A stretch of 64,000 bases of DNA, taken from contig NZ_SSBQ01000002.1 in assembly GCF_004795255.1 (NCBI RefSeq), forward strand, positions 2,296,001-2,360,000, read 5' to 3'. Origin of the DNA: Streptomyces sp. RKND-216 (GTDB taxonomy: Bacteria > Actinomycetota > Actinomycetes > Streptomycetales > Streptomycetaceae). This document shows, in pieces, positions 38,839 through 49,722 of the stretch. A model generated the notes under the pieces. It made no database searches. It was not told the origin of the DNA and saw only the letters and a list, made by a program, of their open reading frames with translations. Position 1 is the stretch's first letter, and every line of letters starts with the position of its first letter. Made by a program: the position numbers and the translations under genes.

Positions 38839-39765
38839 TCACTCCGGAAGCGTGAGCTCGCCGGAGGCGGCGAGTGCGGCGCGACCGGTGAGCTGCGGGG
38901 TGTCGCCGTCGAAGTCGAGACGCAGCCGCGAAGGACGGCCGAGCGCGTGCCCCTGAGCGACGACCGCCCGGTCTGTGCGCAGCAGCCCGTGGCGCCTCAG
39001 CAGACAGGCCAGCGGCCCGGCGGCCGTTCCGGTGGCCGGATCCTCGGTGATGCCCGCGACGGGGTTGAAGAACCGGGCGTGCGCGTCGGCGTCCGCCTCC
39101 CGGGGGTCGAGGGCGTAGAGGTAGACGCCCTCGCCGCCGAGTCCGGGCAGCACGGCCCGCAAAAGGGCGGCGTCCGGCCGGGCGGCGTCGACCGCGGCAC
39201 GGTCCCGCAGCCCCACCATCAGGTGGGCCGCACCGGTGAACACCACCTGTGCGACGGGCAGTCCGGAGCCCGCCCCCAGCTGGGACGGGTCCACGCCCAG
39301 TGCGCCCGCGAGTTCGGCCGGGCGGGCGGGCTCGGCGCCGAAGCGGGGCGCCTGCTGCCGCATCGTGACCTCGCTCCGGTCGTCGGCGTCCGTGCCCAGG
39401 GTGACGGGCAGGACCTCGTCCCCGAGCTGCTGGTGGCGACGACCCGCCGCGCCGGTGCGTCCCCCGCGACCGTGCAGCCGGTCCGTGCAGGCCGCCAGCC
39501 ACCACCACGCGCCGAGCGCGTTGTGGCCGGCGCCGAAGACCTCGGTGCCCTCGGGCGTGAAGGAACGCAGCCGGTGGTCCGCCCCCGGCAGGGTCGGCCG
39601 CAGCAGGAACGTCGTCTCCGCCTGGTTGAACTCCCGCGCGATGCGTGGCAGCAGCGCCTCGGGGATGTCATCGGCGTCGGGGAGGAGGGCGAGCGGATTG
39701 CCGTCGAGTGGACGGTCGGTGAAGACGTCCACGAGGACGAAGGGCACGCGGCGTCGAACGGCCAT
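38839..39765 (-). CDS. PhzF-family isomerase/epimerase-like protein
   Basis: Protein of 308 aa of the PhzF superfamily (diaminopimelate-epimerase fold). Family features are VDVFTDRPLDGNPLALLPDAD at the start, a catalytic Glu in REFNQAETTFLLRP, and the second-domain signature FFNPVAGITEDPATGTAAGPL. PhzF isomerises a phenazine precursor, but most homologues outside phenazine clusters have unknown substrates, and no phenazine genes are here. The ATG at 39765 has AAGGAG 8 nt upstream. It is divergent from the Lrp/AsnC gene. Confidence 0.85.
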   Translation of the reverse strand: MAVRRRVPFVLVDVFTDRPLDGNPLALLPDADDIPEALLPRIAREFNQAETTFLLRPTLPGADHRLRSFTPEGTEVFGAGHNALGAWWWLAACTDRLHGRGGRTGAAGRRHQQLGDEVLPVTLGTDADDRSEVTMRQQAPRFGAEPARPAELAGALGVDPSQLGAGSGLPVAQVVFTGAAHLMVGLRDRAAVDAARPDAALLRAVLPGLGGEGVYLYALDPREADADAHARFFNPVAGITEDPATGTAAGPLACLLRRHGLLRTDRAVVAQGHALGRPSRLRLDFDGDTPQLTGRAALAASGELTLPE

Positions 39766-39895
39766 GGTCGACTCCTTGTCGAGTGGGCGCCGGGCTGGAA
39801 CGACCCCGAGGCTACGATCCGCGCACCCCCGCCTCCCAGCGGAAACCTGCCGCTGCGAGCCCCGATCACCGTGGATCGGGCGGTAGGTTGCCACG

Positions 39896-40351
39896 ATGAC
39901 CGACCGATCCACGGCGTCCCTGGACGACCAGGACTGGGCCGTCCTCGCCGAGCTGCAGAACGACGCCCGCATCTCGTACGCCGAACTCGCCCGCCGGGTC
40001 GCGCTCAGCCCGTCCGCCGTCACCGAGCGGGTGAGGCGGCTGGAGAGCCTGGGGGTGATCACCGGCTACCACGCCGTGGTCGATCCGGCCCGTGTCGGGC
40101 GGGGCGTGCAGGCGGTCGTCCGCCTGAAGTACCCGGGCACGGCGCATCAGCCGCTGCGCCGGCTGATCGCCGACCGTCCCGAGATCCTGCAGTGCGACCG
40201 GGTCACCGGGGAGGAGTGCTACGTCATCCGGCTGGCGACCCGCGACATGCAGCATCTCGAGGAGGTCGTCGACGCACTGGCCCGGCTCGGCTCCCTCACC
40301 ACGAACGTCGTCTACTCGACGCTCCTGCACCGCCGGACGATCGGCCCCTGA
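39896..40351 (+). CDS. Lrp/AsnC-family transcriptional regulator
   Basis: Regulator of 151 aa: an N-terminal helix-turn-helix (LDDQDWAVLAELQNDARISY, ELARRVALSPSAVTERVRRL) and a C-terminal RAM/AsnC ligand domain (VIRLATRDMQHLEEVVDAL). The ligand is probably an amino acid. It is divergent from the PhzF-family gene with 130 nt between starts, so it may control that gene; this is inferred from arrangement alone. Confidence 0.9.
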   Translation: MTDRSTASLDDQDWAVLAELQNDARISYAELARRVALSPSAVTERVRRLESLGVITGYHAVVDPARVGRGVQAVVRLKYPGTAHQPLRRLIADRPEILQCDRVTGEECYVIRLATRDMQHLEEVVDALARLGSLTTNVVYSTLLHRRTIGP

Positions 40352-40379
40352 GCCGTGCCCGGCCGGGGCTCGGTGGCCG

Positions 40380-41690
40380 TCACGCCTTCGGCGCGACCTT
40401 GGAGAGGCCGTTGATGATCCGGTCCATGGCGTCGCCGCCGTTGGGGTCGGTGAGGTTGGCCAGCATCTTGAGGGTGAAGCGCATCAGCAGCGGGTGGCTC
40501 AGGCCGCGTTCGGTGGCCAGCTTCATGACCTTCGGGTTGCCGATGAGCTTCACGAAGGCACGGCCCAGCGTGTAGTAGCCTCCGTAGGTGTCCTTGAGCA
40601 CCTTCGGGTACGACCGCAGCGCCAGCTCCCGCTGCCGTTCGGTGGCGCGTGCCTGCGCCTGCACGATGACCTCGGCGGCGATCGCGCCGGACTCCATCGC
40701 GTAGGCGATGCCCTCGCCGTTGAACGGGTTCACCAGGCCGCCGGCGTCGCCCACGAGCAGCAGGCCCTTGGTGTAGTGCGGCTGCCGGTTGAACGCCATC
40801 GGCAGCGCGGCGCCACGGATGGGGCCGGTCATGTTGTCCGGGGTGTAGCCCCACTCCTGGGGCATCGACGCGCACCAGGCCTTGAGCACCTCACGCCAGT
40901 CCAGGTCCTGGAAGGACTCCGAGGTGTTGAGCACGCCGAGGCCCACGTTGGAGGTGCCGTCGCCCATGCCGAAGATCCAGCCGTAGCCGGGCAGCAGCCG
41001 GTCCTGTTCGCCGCGCCGGTCCCACAGCTCCAGCCACGACTCCAGGTAGTCGTCGTCGTGGCGGGGCGAGGTGAAGTACGTGCGCACGGCGACGCCCATC
41101 GGACGGTCCTCGCGGCGGTGCAGACCCATCTTCAGCGACAGCCGCGTGGAGTTGCCGTCCGCGGCGACCACGATCGGCGCGTGGAAGGTGACCGGCTTCT
41201 TCTCCTCGCCCAGCTTGGCGTGCACGCCGGTGATGCGTCCGGTGCGGGCGTCGAGGATCGGCTCGCCCACGTTGCACCGCTCGTACAGCCGGGCGCCGGC
41301 CTTCTGGGCCTGGCGGGCGAGCTGGTCGTCGAAGTCGTCGCGCTTGCGGACCAGTCCGTAGTCCGGGTAGCTGGCCAGCTCGGGCCAGTCGAGCTGGAGG
41401 CGCTGGCCGCCGCCGATGATGCGCAGCCCCTTGTTGCGCAGCCAGCCGGCCTCCTCGGAGATGTCGATGCCCATCGCGACGAGCTGCTTGGTCGCGCGCG
41501 GCGTCAGCCCGTCGCCGCACACCTTCTCGCGCGGGAAGGCGGTCTTCTCCAGGAGGAGGACGTCGAGGCCGCTGCGGGCCAGGTGGTAGGCGGTGGCGGA
41601 ACCGGCCGGTCCGGCACCCACCACGATCACGTCGGCACGGTGCTCGGAAGGGGCCTGCGCTGGCGCGGCCTTCGTCAGGGGCTCGGTCAC
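40380..41690 (-). CDS. Geranylgeranyl reductase-family flavoprotein, probable menaquinone side-chain reductase (MenJ-like)
   Basis: FAD-dependent reductase of 436 aa. The Rossmann motif is VIVVGAGPAGSATAYHLA (residues 21-38), with CGDGLTPRAT, GWIFGMGDGTSNVGLGVL and GLLLVGDAGGLVNPFNGEGI for FAD binding. In mycobacteria MenJ of this family saturates one isoprene unit of menaquinone and lies near menG and a polyprenyl synthase gene; menG here is the neighbouring upstream gene. Streptomyces make partly hydrogenated MK-9, so this role is likely but inferred. GTG at 41690 has GGGAG 8 nt upstream. Confidence 0.85.
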   Translation of the reverse strand: MTEPLTKAAPAQAPSEHRADVIVVGAGPAGSATAYHLARSGLDVLLLEKTAFPREKVCGDGLTPRATKQLVAMGIDISEEAGWLRNKGLRIIGGGQRLQLDWPELASYPDYGLVRKRDDFDDQLARQAQKAGARLYERCNVGEPILDARTGRITGVHAKLGEEKKPVTFHAPIVVAADGNSTRLSLKMGLHRREDRPMGVAVRTYFTSPRHDDDYLESWLELWDRRGEQDRLLPGYGWIFGMGDGTSNVGLGVLNTSESFQDLDWREVLKAWCASMPQEWGYTPDNMTGPIRGAALPMAFNRQPHYTKGLLLVGDAGGLVNPFNGEGIAYAMESGAIAAEVIVQAQARATERQRELALRSYPKVLKDTYGGYYTLGRAFVKLIGNPKVMKLATERGLSHPLLMRFTLKMLANLTDPNGGDAMDRIINGLSKVAPKA

Positions 41691-41798
41691 GACGGTCTCC
41701 CGCGAGTTCGGTTGGCCGCGCGTTGGGCCGGCCATGCGTGCCGGGCGCGGATCGCGACCAGTCTAGGAGGCGCTCCCGCTCCGCCCTGGGCGGGTACG

Positions 41799-41831
41799 CG
41801 CCCTCGGCCCGCGAGCGGCGGGCCGGGGGCG
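41799..41831 (-). terminator. Terminator downstream of menG
   Basis: A 14-bp near-perfect hairpin (CGCCCTCGGCCCGC, GAGCG loop) lies 26 nt beyond the menG stop and separates menG from the MenJ-like gene, which therefore probably has its own promoter. Confidence 0.65.
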
Positions 41832-41856
41832 GGGGCCTGCCCGCTGCGGAGTGCGG

Positions 41857-42558
41857 TCAGCCGGCCTCGGTGCGGAACCCGCGGTGCAGCGCGACGATCC
41901 CGCCGGAGAGGTTGCGCCAGGCGACCCGCTTCCAGCCCGCGCCCTGGAGCCGGGCGGCCAGCCCCGGCTGGTCCGGCCAGGAGCGGATGGACTCGGCCAG
42001 GTACACGTAGGCGTCCGGGTTGCTGGAGACCGCCTCGGCGACCGGAGGCAGCGCACGCATCAGGTACTCGGTGTAGACCGTGCGGAACGGCGCCCACGTC
42101 GGATGGCTGAACTCGCAGATCACGACCTTGCCGCCGGGCCGGGTCACGCGCAGCATCTCGCGCAGCGCGGCGTCCGTGTCCTGCACGTTCCGCAGCCCGA
42201 AGGAGATGGTGACGGCGTCGAAGGCGCCGTCCCGGAACGGCAGTCTCGTCGCGTCCCCCGCGGTGAACGGCATCCAGGGGTGCCGTCGCCGTCCCTCGCC
42301 GAGCATCCCCGTCGAGAAGTCGCACGGCACGGTGTACGCGCCCGCGTCGGCGAACGGCAGCGACGAGGTGCCCGTACCGGCGGCCAGGTCGAGCACCCGG
42401 TCGCCCGGCTGCGCGTCCACGGCACGGGCGACGGCACGCCGCCACAGCCGGGTCTGCCCCAGGGACAGCACGTCGTTGGTCAGGTCGTAGCGCGCGGCGA
42501 CGTCGTCGAACATCGCGGCGACTTCGTGCGGCTGCTTCTCCAGGGATGCGCGAGTCAC
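41857..42558 (-). CDS. menG: Demethylmenaquinone methyltransferase
   Basis: SAM-dependent C-methyltransferase (233 aa) that turns demethylmenaquinone into menaquinone, the final ring step. Family features: [20 protein letters not shown] at the N-terminus, SAM motif [16 protein letters not shown] (residues 55-70), [15 protein letters not shown], and the C-terminal [13 protein letters not shown]. Actinobacteria lack ubiquinone, so MenG rather than UbiE function is expected. The GTG start at 42558 follows a G-rich ribosome site. Terminated by a hairpin before the MenJ-like gene. Confidence 0.95.
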   Translation of the reverse strand: MTRASLEKQPHEVAAMFDDVAARYDLTNDVLSLGQTRLWRRAVARAVDAQPGDRVLDLAAGTGTSSLPFADAGAYTVPCDFSTGMLGEGRRRHPWMPFTAGDATRLPFRDGAFDAVTISFGLRNVQDTDAALREMLRVTRPGGKVVICEFSHPTWAPFRTVYTEYLMRALPPVAEAVSSNPDAYVYLAESIRSWPDQPGLAARLQGAGWKRVAWRNLSGGIVALHRGFRTEAG

Positions 42559-42619
42559 GCCCCCATTGTTCACCGCGCCCTCGACGGACGGGCGGCGGGG
42601 GCTCGCGGACACCCGGCCG

Positions 42620-43222
42620 TCAGGACTCGAGCAACGTCAGGAGATCGATGTCCACGGGAAACGGAACGTCCGTCGTCAGCTTTCCCTCGTGAACCGGCCG
42701 GTTCGGGGAAGGGGCAAAGGTCCGCATCTCGTGGTGGCGCCAGAACTCGTGCACGACGGGTGCGTCGCCCACGGATCGCTCGATGCGCCAGTAGTGCGGA
42801 ACACCCCGTTCCGCAAGCAGCCCCGGTTTACGGAAGCGGTCGTCGCCGCGAGAGCCGGGGGAGACCACCTCCACCGCGAGTCTCACCGCACTGGCAGGCA
42901 GGCACTCGAGAGAGAGAAGATCGAGGCCGGTCCGCTCATAGACGACGAGGTCAGGCTTGAGCACCGCATGCTCGTCGACCAGCACACAGCGCTCGACATT
43001 GACGCCGAACGCCTGCGGCCTGGCCTGGCGCAGCGCGACGAGCAGCCCGTCGCGCACCTGGTCGTGCCAGAAGTGGGTCATGCCCCGAACCACGATCGCT
43101 CCGTCCACCAGCTCCCAGTCGTACGGCAGCTCGAGGTCCTTGACCTGGTCGTAGGTCCAGCCGCCGTCGGGCGGGAACATCCAGTTGTCCGGTGTGGCCC
43201 GGGCGAGCCGGTGGGCGGTCAT
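42620..43222 (-). CDS. Uma2-family (DUF820) protein, copy 1
   Basis: Predicted restriction-endonuclease-fold protein, 200 aa, of the Uma2/DUF820 family. Core features: [44 protein letters not shown] and [11 protein letters not shown], the last with the family's conserved acidic/active-site segment. Biochemical function in Streptomyces is unknown. Start ATG 43222 is chosen because GGGAG lies 6 nt upstream, exactly as in copy 2 at 49057. The upstream sequence is also shared with copy 2, showing that both gene and leader were duplicated. Confidence 0.85.
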   Translation of the reverse strand: MTAHRLARATPDNWMFPPDGGWTYDQVKDLELPYDWELVDGAIVVRGMTHFWHDQVRDGLLVALRQARPQAFGVNVERCVLVDEHAVLKPDLVVYERTGLDLLSLECLPASAVRLAVEVVSPGSRGDDRFRKPGLLAERGVPHYWRIERSVGDAPVVHEFWRHHEMRTFAPSPNRPVHEGKLTTDVPFPVDIDLLTLLES

Positions 43223-43324
43223 CGTTGCTCCCATGCGCGCCAGAGTGAACGGGAAACGTGCCGGTGTCCTGGGACCGACGTTACCGTCACCCGAAGTGAG
43301 GCACGGCCGCCACGCCGTTGACGG

Positions 43325-43972
43325 TCAGCGGCCGCGGTAGGCCAGGCGGCCTGCGAGGACGGTGGCGCGGCAGGCGGCGGCGCCCGTCGCGGCGAGGGCG
43401 GCGAGGTCCGGGACGGCGAATGCGGCAAGGTCGGCGCGCGCGCCCGGGACGAGCGCACCCGCGAAGGCGCGCTGCGGATCGGTGCCGGCCGGCGGGTCGA
43501 GCGGGTCCAGCGGCGGAACCGGCGCGTCCGGGTCGCCGCCGGCGACCGTGGCCAGGCCCGCGCGGGCGACCGCCGTACGGACCGCGGGGCGCGGGAACGG
43601 CCCGGCCACCGCCGTCACGCCGTGCCGCAGCAGGCGTTGCAGCCCGCGCCGGGCACTGCCGCCCCAGCGGGCGTCGTCCATCGCGAGGGCGTCGAGGGCG
43701 GCGCCGGTCAGCGGCTCGGTGCCCAGTTCGTCCGCCTCGCGCGGATCGGGGTGGTAGGCGCGATCCAGCAGCGGGCCCGCGCCCCGGTGCACGAGCCCCG
43801 GCGTGAGCACGCACGCCCAGCGCCGGGTACGCGCCCCCGGGTACGCGGCGGACACCTCGTCGTACGGCCCGACGGCCGCGACCGTCCCGCCCTCGACGGC
43901 GACGGCCCCGTCCGCGATCGGCTCCGTGCCCGCGCCGGGCACGACGAGGTCCGCGGAGTGCAGCGTGAGCAA
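43325..43972 (-). CDS. Degenerate amidohydrolase-like protein next to mqnC
   Basis: Short protein (215 aa) with the N-terminal and C-terminal beta-sandwich strands of amidohydrolases (SADLVVPGAGTEPIADGAVA, VAAVGPYDEVSA, and at the end VPGARADLAAFAVPDL, VLAGRLAYRGR). In active members the strand after the sandwich reads like PGLVNAHTH; here it is LTPGLVHRGAGP, so the HxH metal motif is missing, and most of the TIM barrel is shortened. Aminofutalosine deaminase of the menaquinone pathway is a full-length amidohydrolase, and this gene lies 14 nt after mqnC on the same strand. It may be a reduced, non-catalytic relative. Function unknown. Confidence 0.7.
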   Translation of the reverse strand: MLTLHSADLVVPGAGTEPIADGAVAVEGGTVAAVGPYDEVSAAYPGARTRRWACVLTPGLVHRGAGPLLDRAYHPDPREADELGTEPLTGAALDALAMDDARWGGSARRGLQRLLRHGVTAVAGPFPRPAVRTAVARAGLATVAGGDPDAPVPPLDPLDPPAGTDPQRAFAGALVPGARADLAAFAVPDLAALAATGAAACRATVLAGRLAYRGR

Positions 43973-43986
43973 CGGCGGACCGGCGC

Positions 43987-45183
43987 TCAGTCGGCCTGCA
44001 CGAGCGTCAGCTCGGGGTGCGCGCTGCCGCCCGCGATCGCAGTGGAGGAGAGGTGCGACACGACCTTGTCGTCGACCGGGTCGTTCGCCGGGTCGTCGTG
44101 CACGCGCAGGTGCTCGTAGGTCGTGGCGCGCTGCGCCGGTACGCGCCCGGCCCCGCGGATGAGACCGATGATCTCGTGCAGGTTGGAGCGGTGCTTGGCT
44201 CCCGCGGAGGAGACGACGTTCTCCTCCAGCATCACCGAGCCGAGGTCGTCGGCGCCGTAGTGCAGGGTGAGCTGGCCGACGTCCTTGCCGGTGGTCAGCC
44301 AGGAGCCCTGGATGTGGGCGACGTTGTCAAGGAAGATCCGCGCGAGGGCGATGAGCCGCAGGTACTCGAAGAGGGTGGCCTGCGTCTGCCCCTTCAGCGT
44401 GTTGTTCTCCGGCTGGTAGGTGTACGGGATGAACGCGCGGAAGCCGCCGGTGCGGTCCTGCACGTCGCGGATCATGCGCAGGTGCTCGATCCGCTCCGCG
44501 TTCGTCTCGCCCGTGCCCATCAGCATGGTGGAGGTGGACTCGACGCCGAGGCCGTGCGCGATCTCCATGATCTCCAGCCAGCGTTCGCCGGACTCCTTCA
44601 GCGGCGCGATCGCCTTCCGCGGCCGTTCCGGCAGCAGCTCCGCGCCCGCCCCCGCGAACGAGTCCAGACCCGCCTCGTGGATGCGGCGGATGGCCTCCTC
44701 GGGCGTGACGCCGGAGATGCGGGCCATGTGCTCCACCTCGGACGCGCCGAGCGAGTGGATGACGAGCTGCGGGAACGCCTCCTTGATGGCGGCGAAGTGC
44801 TTCTCGTAGTACTCCACGCCGTAGTCCGGGTGGTGGCCGCCCTGGAACATGATCTGCGTGCCGCCCAGCTCGACGGTCTCGGCGCAGCGCCGCAGGATGT
44901 CGTCGAGGTCGCGGGTCCACACCTTGTCACTCTTCGGCGCGGCGTAGAACGCGCAGAACTTGCACGCCGTCACGCAGGCGTTGGTGTAGTTGATGTTCCG
45001 CTCGATGATGTACGTGGCGATGTGCTCCGTGCCCGCGTACCGGCGGCGGCGCACCGCGTCGGCGGCCTGCCCGAGCGCGTGCAGCGGGGCGTGCCGGTAG
45101 AGGTCGAGCGCCTCCTCGGGCGTGACGCGACCGCCCTCGGCGGCGCGGTCGAGTACGGACTGGAGGTCGGCGTTCTCGGGCAC
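43987..45183 (-). CDS. mqnC: Cyclic dehypoxanthinyl futalosine synthase (radical SAM)
   Basis: Radical SAM enzyme (398 aa) of the futalosine route to menaquinone, which cyclises dehypoxanthine futalosine. The cluster motif is CVTACKFC (Cys 70, 74, 77). Other conserved stretches are MFQGGHHPDYGVEYYEKHF, GASEVEHMARISGVTPEEAI, GAGAELLPERPRK and STMLMGTGET. The ATG at 45183 is followed by MPENADLQ. mqnA lies about 1 kb upstream on the same strand; between them is a broken kinase gene. Confidence 0.96.
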   Translation of the reverse strand: MPENADLQSVLDRAAEGGRVTPEEALDLYRHAPLHALGQAADAVRRRRYAGTEHIATYIIERNINYTNACVTACKFCAFYAAPKSDKVWTRDLDDILRRCAETVELGGTQIMFQGGHHPDYGVEYYEKHFAAIKEAFPQLVIHSLGASEVEHMARISGVTPEEAIRRIHEAGLDSFAGAGAELLPERPRKAIAPLKESGERWLEIMEIAHGLGVESTSTMLMGTGETNAERIEHLRMIRDVQDRTGGFRAFIPYTYQPENNTLKGQTQATLFEYLRLIALARIFLDNVAHIQGSWLTTGKDVGQLTLHYGADDLGSVMLEENVVSSAGAKHRSNLHEIIGLIRGAGRVPAQRATTYEHLRVHDDPANDPVDDKVVSHLSSTAIAGGSAHPELTLVQAD

Positions 45184-45289
45184 CGGGGCATCCCTTCACC
45201 TCACGCGGATACGGCCGCTCCAGCGTACGTCAGCGCTCCCGGCCTCCCGGGGGCCGCCCCGAGGCCGCCCCGAGGCCGCCCCCGGGCCG

Positions 45290-47282
<1,993 letters not shown>

Positions 47283-47303
47283 TTATAGGCCCAAGGAGGG
47301 CTT

Positions 47304-47507
47304 ATGGCTACCGGAACCGTCAAGTGGTTCAACGCTGAAAAGGGCTTCGGCTTCATCGCCCAGGACGGCGGCGGTCCCGATGTCTTCGTCCACTACTCCG
47401 CGATCAACGCCACGGGCTTCCGCTCCCTCGAGGAGAACCAGGCCGTGACCTTCGACGTCACCCAGGGCCCGAAGGGCCCGCAGGCGGAGAACGTCGTCGC
47501 CGGCTGA
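47304..47507 (+). CDS. Cold-shock protein, CspA family
   Basis: Single cold-shock domain, 67 aa, the standard Streptomyces size. It has both RNA-binding motifs: KGFGFIAQ (RNP1) and VFVHYSAI (RNP2), opening with [13 protein letters not shown]. It acts as an RNA chaperone. The ATG at 47304 has AAGGAGG 7 nt upstream. The leader is about 130 nt long with a hairpin, as in other cold-shock genes. A terminator follows within 25 nt. Confidence 0.97.
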   Translation: MATGTVKWFNAEKGFGFIAQDGGGPDVFVHYSAINATGFRSLEENQAVTFDVTQGPKGPQAENVVAG

Positions 47508-47529
47508 TCGCCCTGTTTCGCAGTACCCA

Positions 47530-47564
47530 AGGAGCCCCTCGCCCTCTCCGGGCGGGGGGCTCCT
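47530..47564 (+). terminator. Terminator of the cold-shock gene
   Basis: A 14-bp stem (GGAGCCCCTCGCCC paired with GGGCGGGGGGCTCC, one G-T pair) has a TCTCC loop, followed by TGCCTTTG. Confidence 0.85.
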
Positions 47565-47695
47565 GCCTTTGCACGCGCGGGCGTCTCGCGTTCTCGCGTC
47601 GCCCGCGGGGCACGACAGCCTCCCTGCCCTTTCCCCGCATGCCCCTGCCGGGGGCAGCCCGCCCCCACGCCCCTTCACGGCAGGGGAGCGCTACG

Positions 47696-47785
47696 ATGCG
47701 CTGCATGACCTTCACGCACACGTCCGGCGCCACGGGAGCTCTCCGCATCCCCGAGCGCGACGGGTGCGAGCGCTCCGGCCGATAG
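47696..47785 (+). CDS. Possible 29-residue leader peptide upstream of the TauD gene
   Basis: ATG at 47696 opens a 30-codon frame (MRCMTFTHTSGATGALRIPE..., two Cys), 187 nt before the TauD start. Short leader peptides precede several Streptomyces sulfur-metabolism genes, but this sequence does not match the ones I know and has no strong ribosome site. Weak call. Confidence 0.2.
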   Translation: MRCMTFTHTSGATGALRIPERDGCERSGR

Positions 47786-47971
47786 CACGGCGGCCACCCG
47801 AAGCCGCCCCGCACCGCCCCGCGGCGCCACCGTCCGGCCTACACGGCCGGTCGAGCCACGCGTCACCGCGTTCCTTCTTCTCCCACCGCGCCCCCCGGCA
47901 CGGTGCGAGGGCGACCCCAGCGCACGCACGCCCGTGATCCGCTCCGCACCGCTCCCGGAGGAGAACCGACC

Positions 47972-48928
47972 GTGACCGTCACCGCATCCACCGCACCCGC
48001 GACCACCCCCGCCGCCCCCGCCCTGCGCGAGGCCCGCGTGCCCGCCGACGGCTTGTACGAGGGCCGGCGCACCCTGCGCCGCGTGCCCGACGGGTGGCAG
48101 GACCGCCCGTACGAGCTGTTCACCCTCGTCCCGCAAGGCCGCCTGATCGGCGCCGAGATACGCGACGTGGACCTGACCCGCCCCCTCGCCCCCGCCCTGC
48201 GCGAGGAGCTGAACCGTGCGCTGCTGGAGTGGAAGGTGCTGTTCTTCCGCGGCGCCCACCTCACCCCCGGGCAGCAGGCCGCCTTCGCCCGCCACTGGGG
48301 CGAGCTGGAGACCAACCCGCTGCTCGCCCGCGGCTCCTCCGACGAGGTGGTCCGCTTCGACAAGGGCGACAGCGCCGTCCCCACCTTCGAGAACGTCTGG
48401 CACGCGGACGTCACCTTCCGCGAACGGCCCGCGCTGGGCGCCGTCCTCCAGCTCCGCGAGGTGCCGCCGGTCGGCGGCGACACGATGTGGGCCGACATGG
48501 CCGCCGCGTACGACAACCTTCCGGACGAGGTGAAGGCGCGCATCGACGGCGCGACGGCCGTGCACGACTTCCTCCCGGGCTTCGCCCGCTTCTACGGACC
48601 GGAACGCCTCGCCCCGCTCCAGGACGCGTTCCCGCCCGTCGAGCACCCGGTGGTGCGCACCCATCCGGAGACCGGACGGAGGATGCTGTTCGTCAACACC
48701 TCCTTCACCACGCACCTCACCGGCATGCCGCGGGAGGAGAGCGACCGGCTGCTCGCGTTTCTCGTGCGGCAGGCGCACGTGCCGGAGTACCAGGTGCGGT
48801 ACCGCTGGCAGCCGGGCGACGTCGCGTTCTGGGACAACCGGTCCACCCAGCACTACGCGGTCGACGACTACTTCCCGCACCGCCGCCTCGCCGAACGCGT
48901 CGCCATCGCCGGCGACCGCCCGTTCTGA
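47972..48928 (+). CDS. TauD/TfdA-family Fe(II)/2-oxoglutarate dioxygenase
   Basis: Non-heme iron dioxygenase of 318 aa. The iron triad is in VWHADVTF (His and Asp) and RSTQHYAVDD (His), with the 2-oxoglutarate Arg in HRRLAERVAI. TauD releases sulfite from taurine; related enzymes use alkyl sulfates or other substrates, so the substrate here is open. GTG at 47972 has GGAGGAG about 9 nt upstream. No transport genes for sulfonates are adjacent. A hairpin follows the stop. Confidence 0.9.
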   Translation: MTVTASTAPATTPAAPALREARVPADGLYEGRRTLRRVPDGWQDRPYELFTLVPQGRLIGAEIRDVDLTRPLAPALREELNRALLEWKVLFFRGAHLTPGQQAAFARHWGELETNPLLARGSSDEVVRFDKGDSAVPTFENVWHADVTFRERPALGAVLQLREVPPVGGDTMWADMAAAYDNLPDEVKARIDGATAVHDFLPGFARFYGPERLAPLQDAFPPVEHPVVRTHPETGRRMLFVNTSFTTHLTGMPREESDRLLAFLVRQAHVPEYQVRYRWQPGDVAFWDNRSTQHYAVDDYFPHRRLAERVAIAGDRPF

Positions 48929-48943
48929 CACCGTCCCGGTTCC

Positions 48944-48973
48944 GGCCGCCGCGCCGTCAACGGCGTGGCGGCC
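48944..48973 (+). terminator. Terminator of the TauD gene, shared with the Uma2 leader
   Basis: GGCCGCCGCGCCG pairs with CGGCGTGGCGGCC over a TCAA loop, 16 nt past the stop. A related sequence lies at the same position upstream of Uma2 copy 1, so it belongs to the duplicated Uma2 segment. Confidence 0.7.
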
Positions 48974-49056
48974 CGCCCTCCCTTCGGGCGAAGGTACGGT
49001 CATATATGGGACCGCACGCCACGCTCTCCTCCGCGCTCGGACGTATGGGAGTACCG

Positions 49057-49659
49057 ATGACCAGGGACCGGCTGGACCAGGCCACCCCGGACACGTGGAT
49101 GTACCCGCCCCCCGCCGGGTGGACGTACGACCAGGTGAAGGACCTGGATCTCCCGTTCGACTGGGAGCTGGTGGACGGAGCGATCGTGGTACGCGGGATG
49201 ACGAACGTCTGGCACAACCGCGTGCGCGATCGCCTCTACTTCGCGCTGGAGAGCGCACGCCGGACGCCGTACGCGGTGGCTTCCGAGCAGTGCGTGCTGG
49301 TGGACGACTTCAACCCCCCGAAGCCGGATGTGCTCGTCTACGACGAGCGGGATCTCGACGTCTTCGCCCTGGAGTGCATTCCGGTGGAGAAGGCGACCGT
49401 CGTGCTGGAGGTCGTCTCGCCCGGCTCACGCCGGGAGGACCGCGTGCGGAAACCGGCGATGTTCGCGGACGCACGGGTGCCGTACTTCTGGCGGGTCGAG
49501 CGGGGGGACGACGACTTCCCCGTCGTCCACGAGCTCTGGTTCCACCACGACATGGGCATGTACGTGCCCGCTCCGGAGCGTCCGGTACACACGGGCAAGC
49601 TGGTGACGGAGAGGCCGTTCCCCGTCGAGATCGACCTGCGGGCCCTGGTCACCGGCTGA
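49057..49659 (+). CDS. Uma2-family (DUF820) protein, copy 2
   Basis: Paralog of the protein at 42620 with the same 200-aa length: [65 protein letters not shown] and FWRVERGDDDFPVVHELW. Predicted nuclease-fold protein of unknown role. The ATG at 49057 has GGGAG 5 nt upstream, and an in-frame ATG (49045) overlaps that ribosome site just as in copy 1. The leader (hairpin plus TTCGGG-rich segment) is also conserved between the copies. A terminator shared with the endonuclease gene follows. Confidence 0.87.
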   Translation: MTRDRLDQATPDTWMYPPPAGWTYDQVKDLDLPFDWELVDGAIVVRGMTNVWHNRVRDRLYFALESARRTPYAVASEQCVLVDDFNPPKPDVLVYDERDLDVFALECIPVEKATVVLEVVSPGSRREDRVRKPAMFADARVPYFWRVERGDDDFPVVHELWFHHDMGMYVPAPERPVHTGKLVTERPFPVEIDLRALVTG

Positions 49660-49673
49660 GCGGACACGACGCG

Positions 49674-49708
49674 TGCTCCGGTACCGCCCTCGCGACGGCA
49701 CCGGAGCA
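49674..49708. terminator. Bidirectional terminator, Uma2 copy 2 and endonuclease genes
   Basis: TGCTCCGGT pairs with ACCGGAGCA, with an inner CCG/CGG pair, between convergent genes. Confidence 0.75.
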
Positions 49709-49722
49709 AGAACGGCGTGCCG

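Larger units (their letters stand above)
47508..47971. other. Intergenic region, cold-shock gene to TauD gene
   Basis: Spacer of 464 bp holding the csp terminator and one possible 29-codon frame (47696-47785). The rest shows a GC-rich sequence without recognisable features; the TauD ribosome site GGAGGAG is at its right end. Confidence 0.5.
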
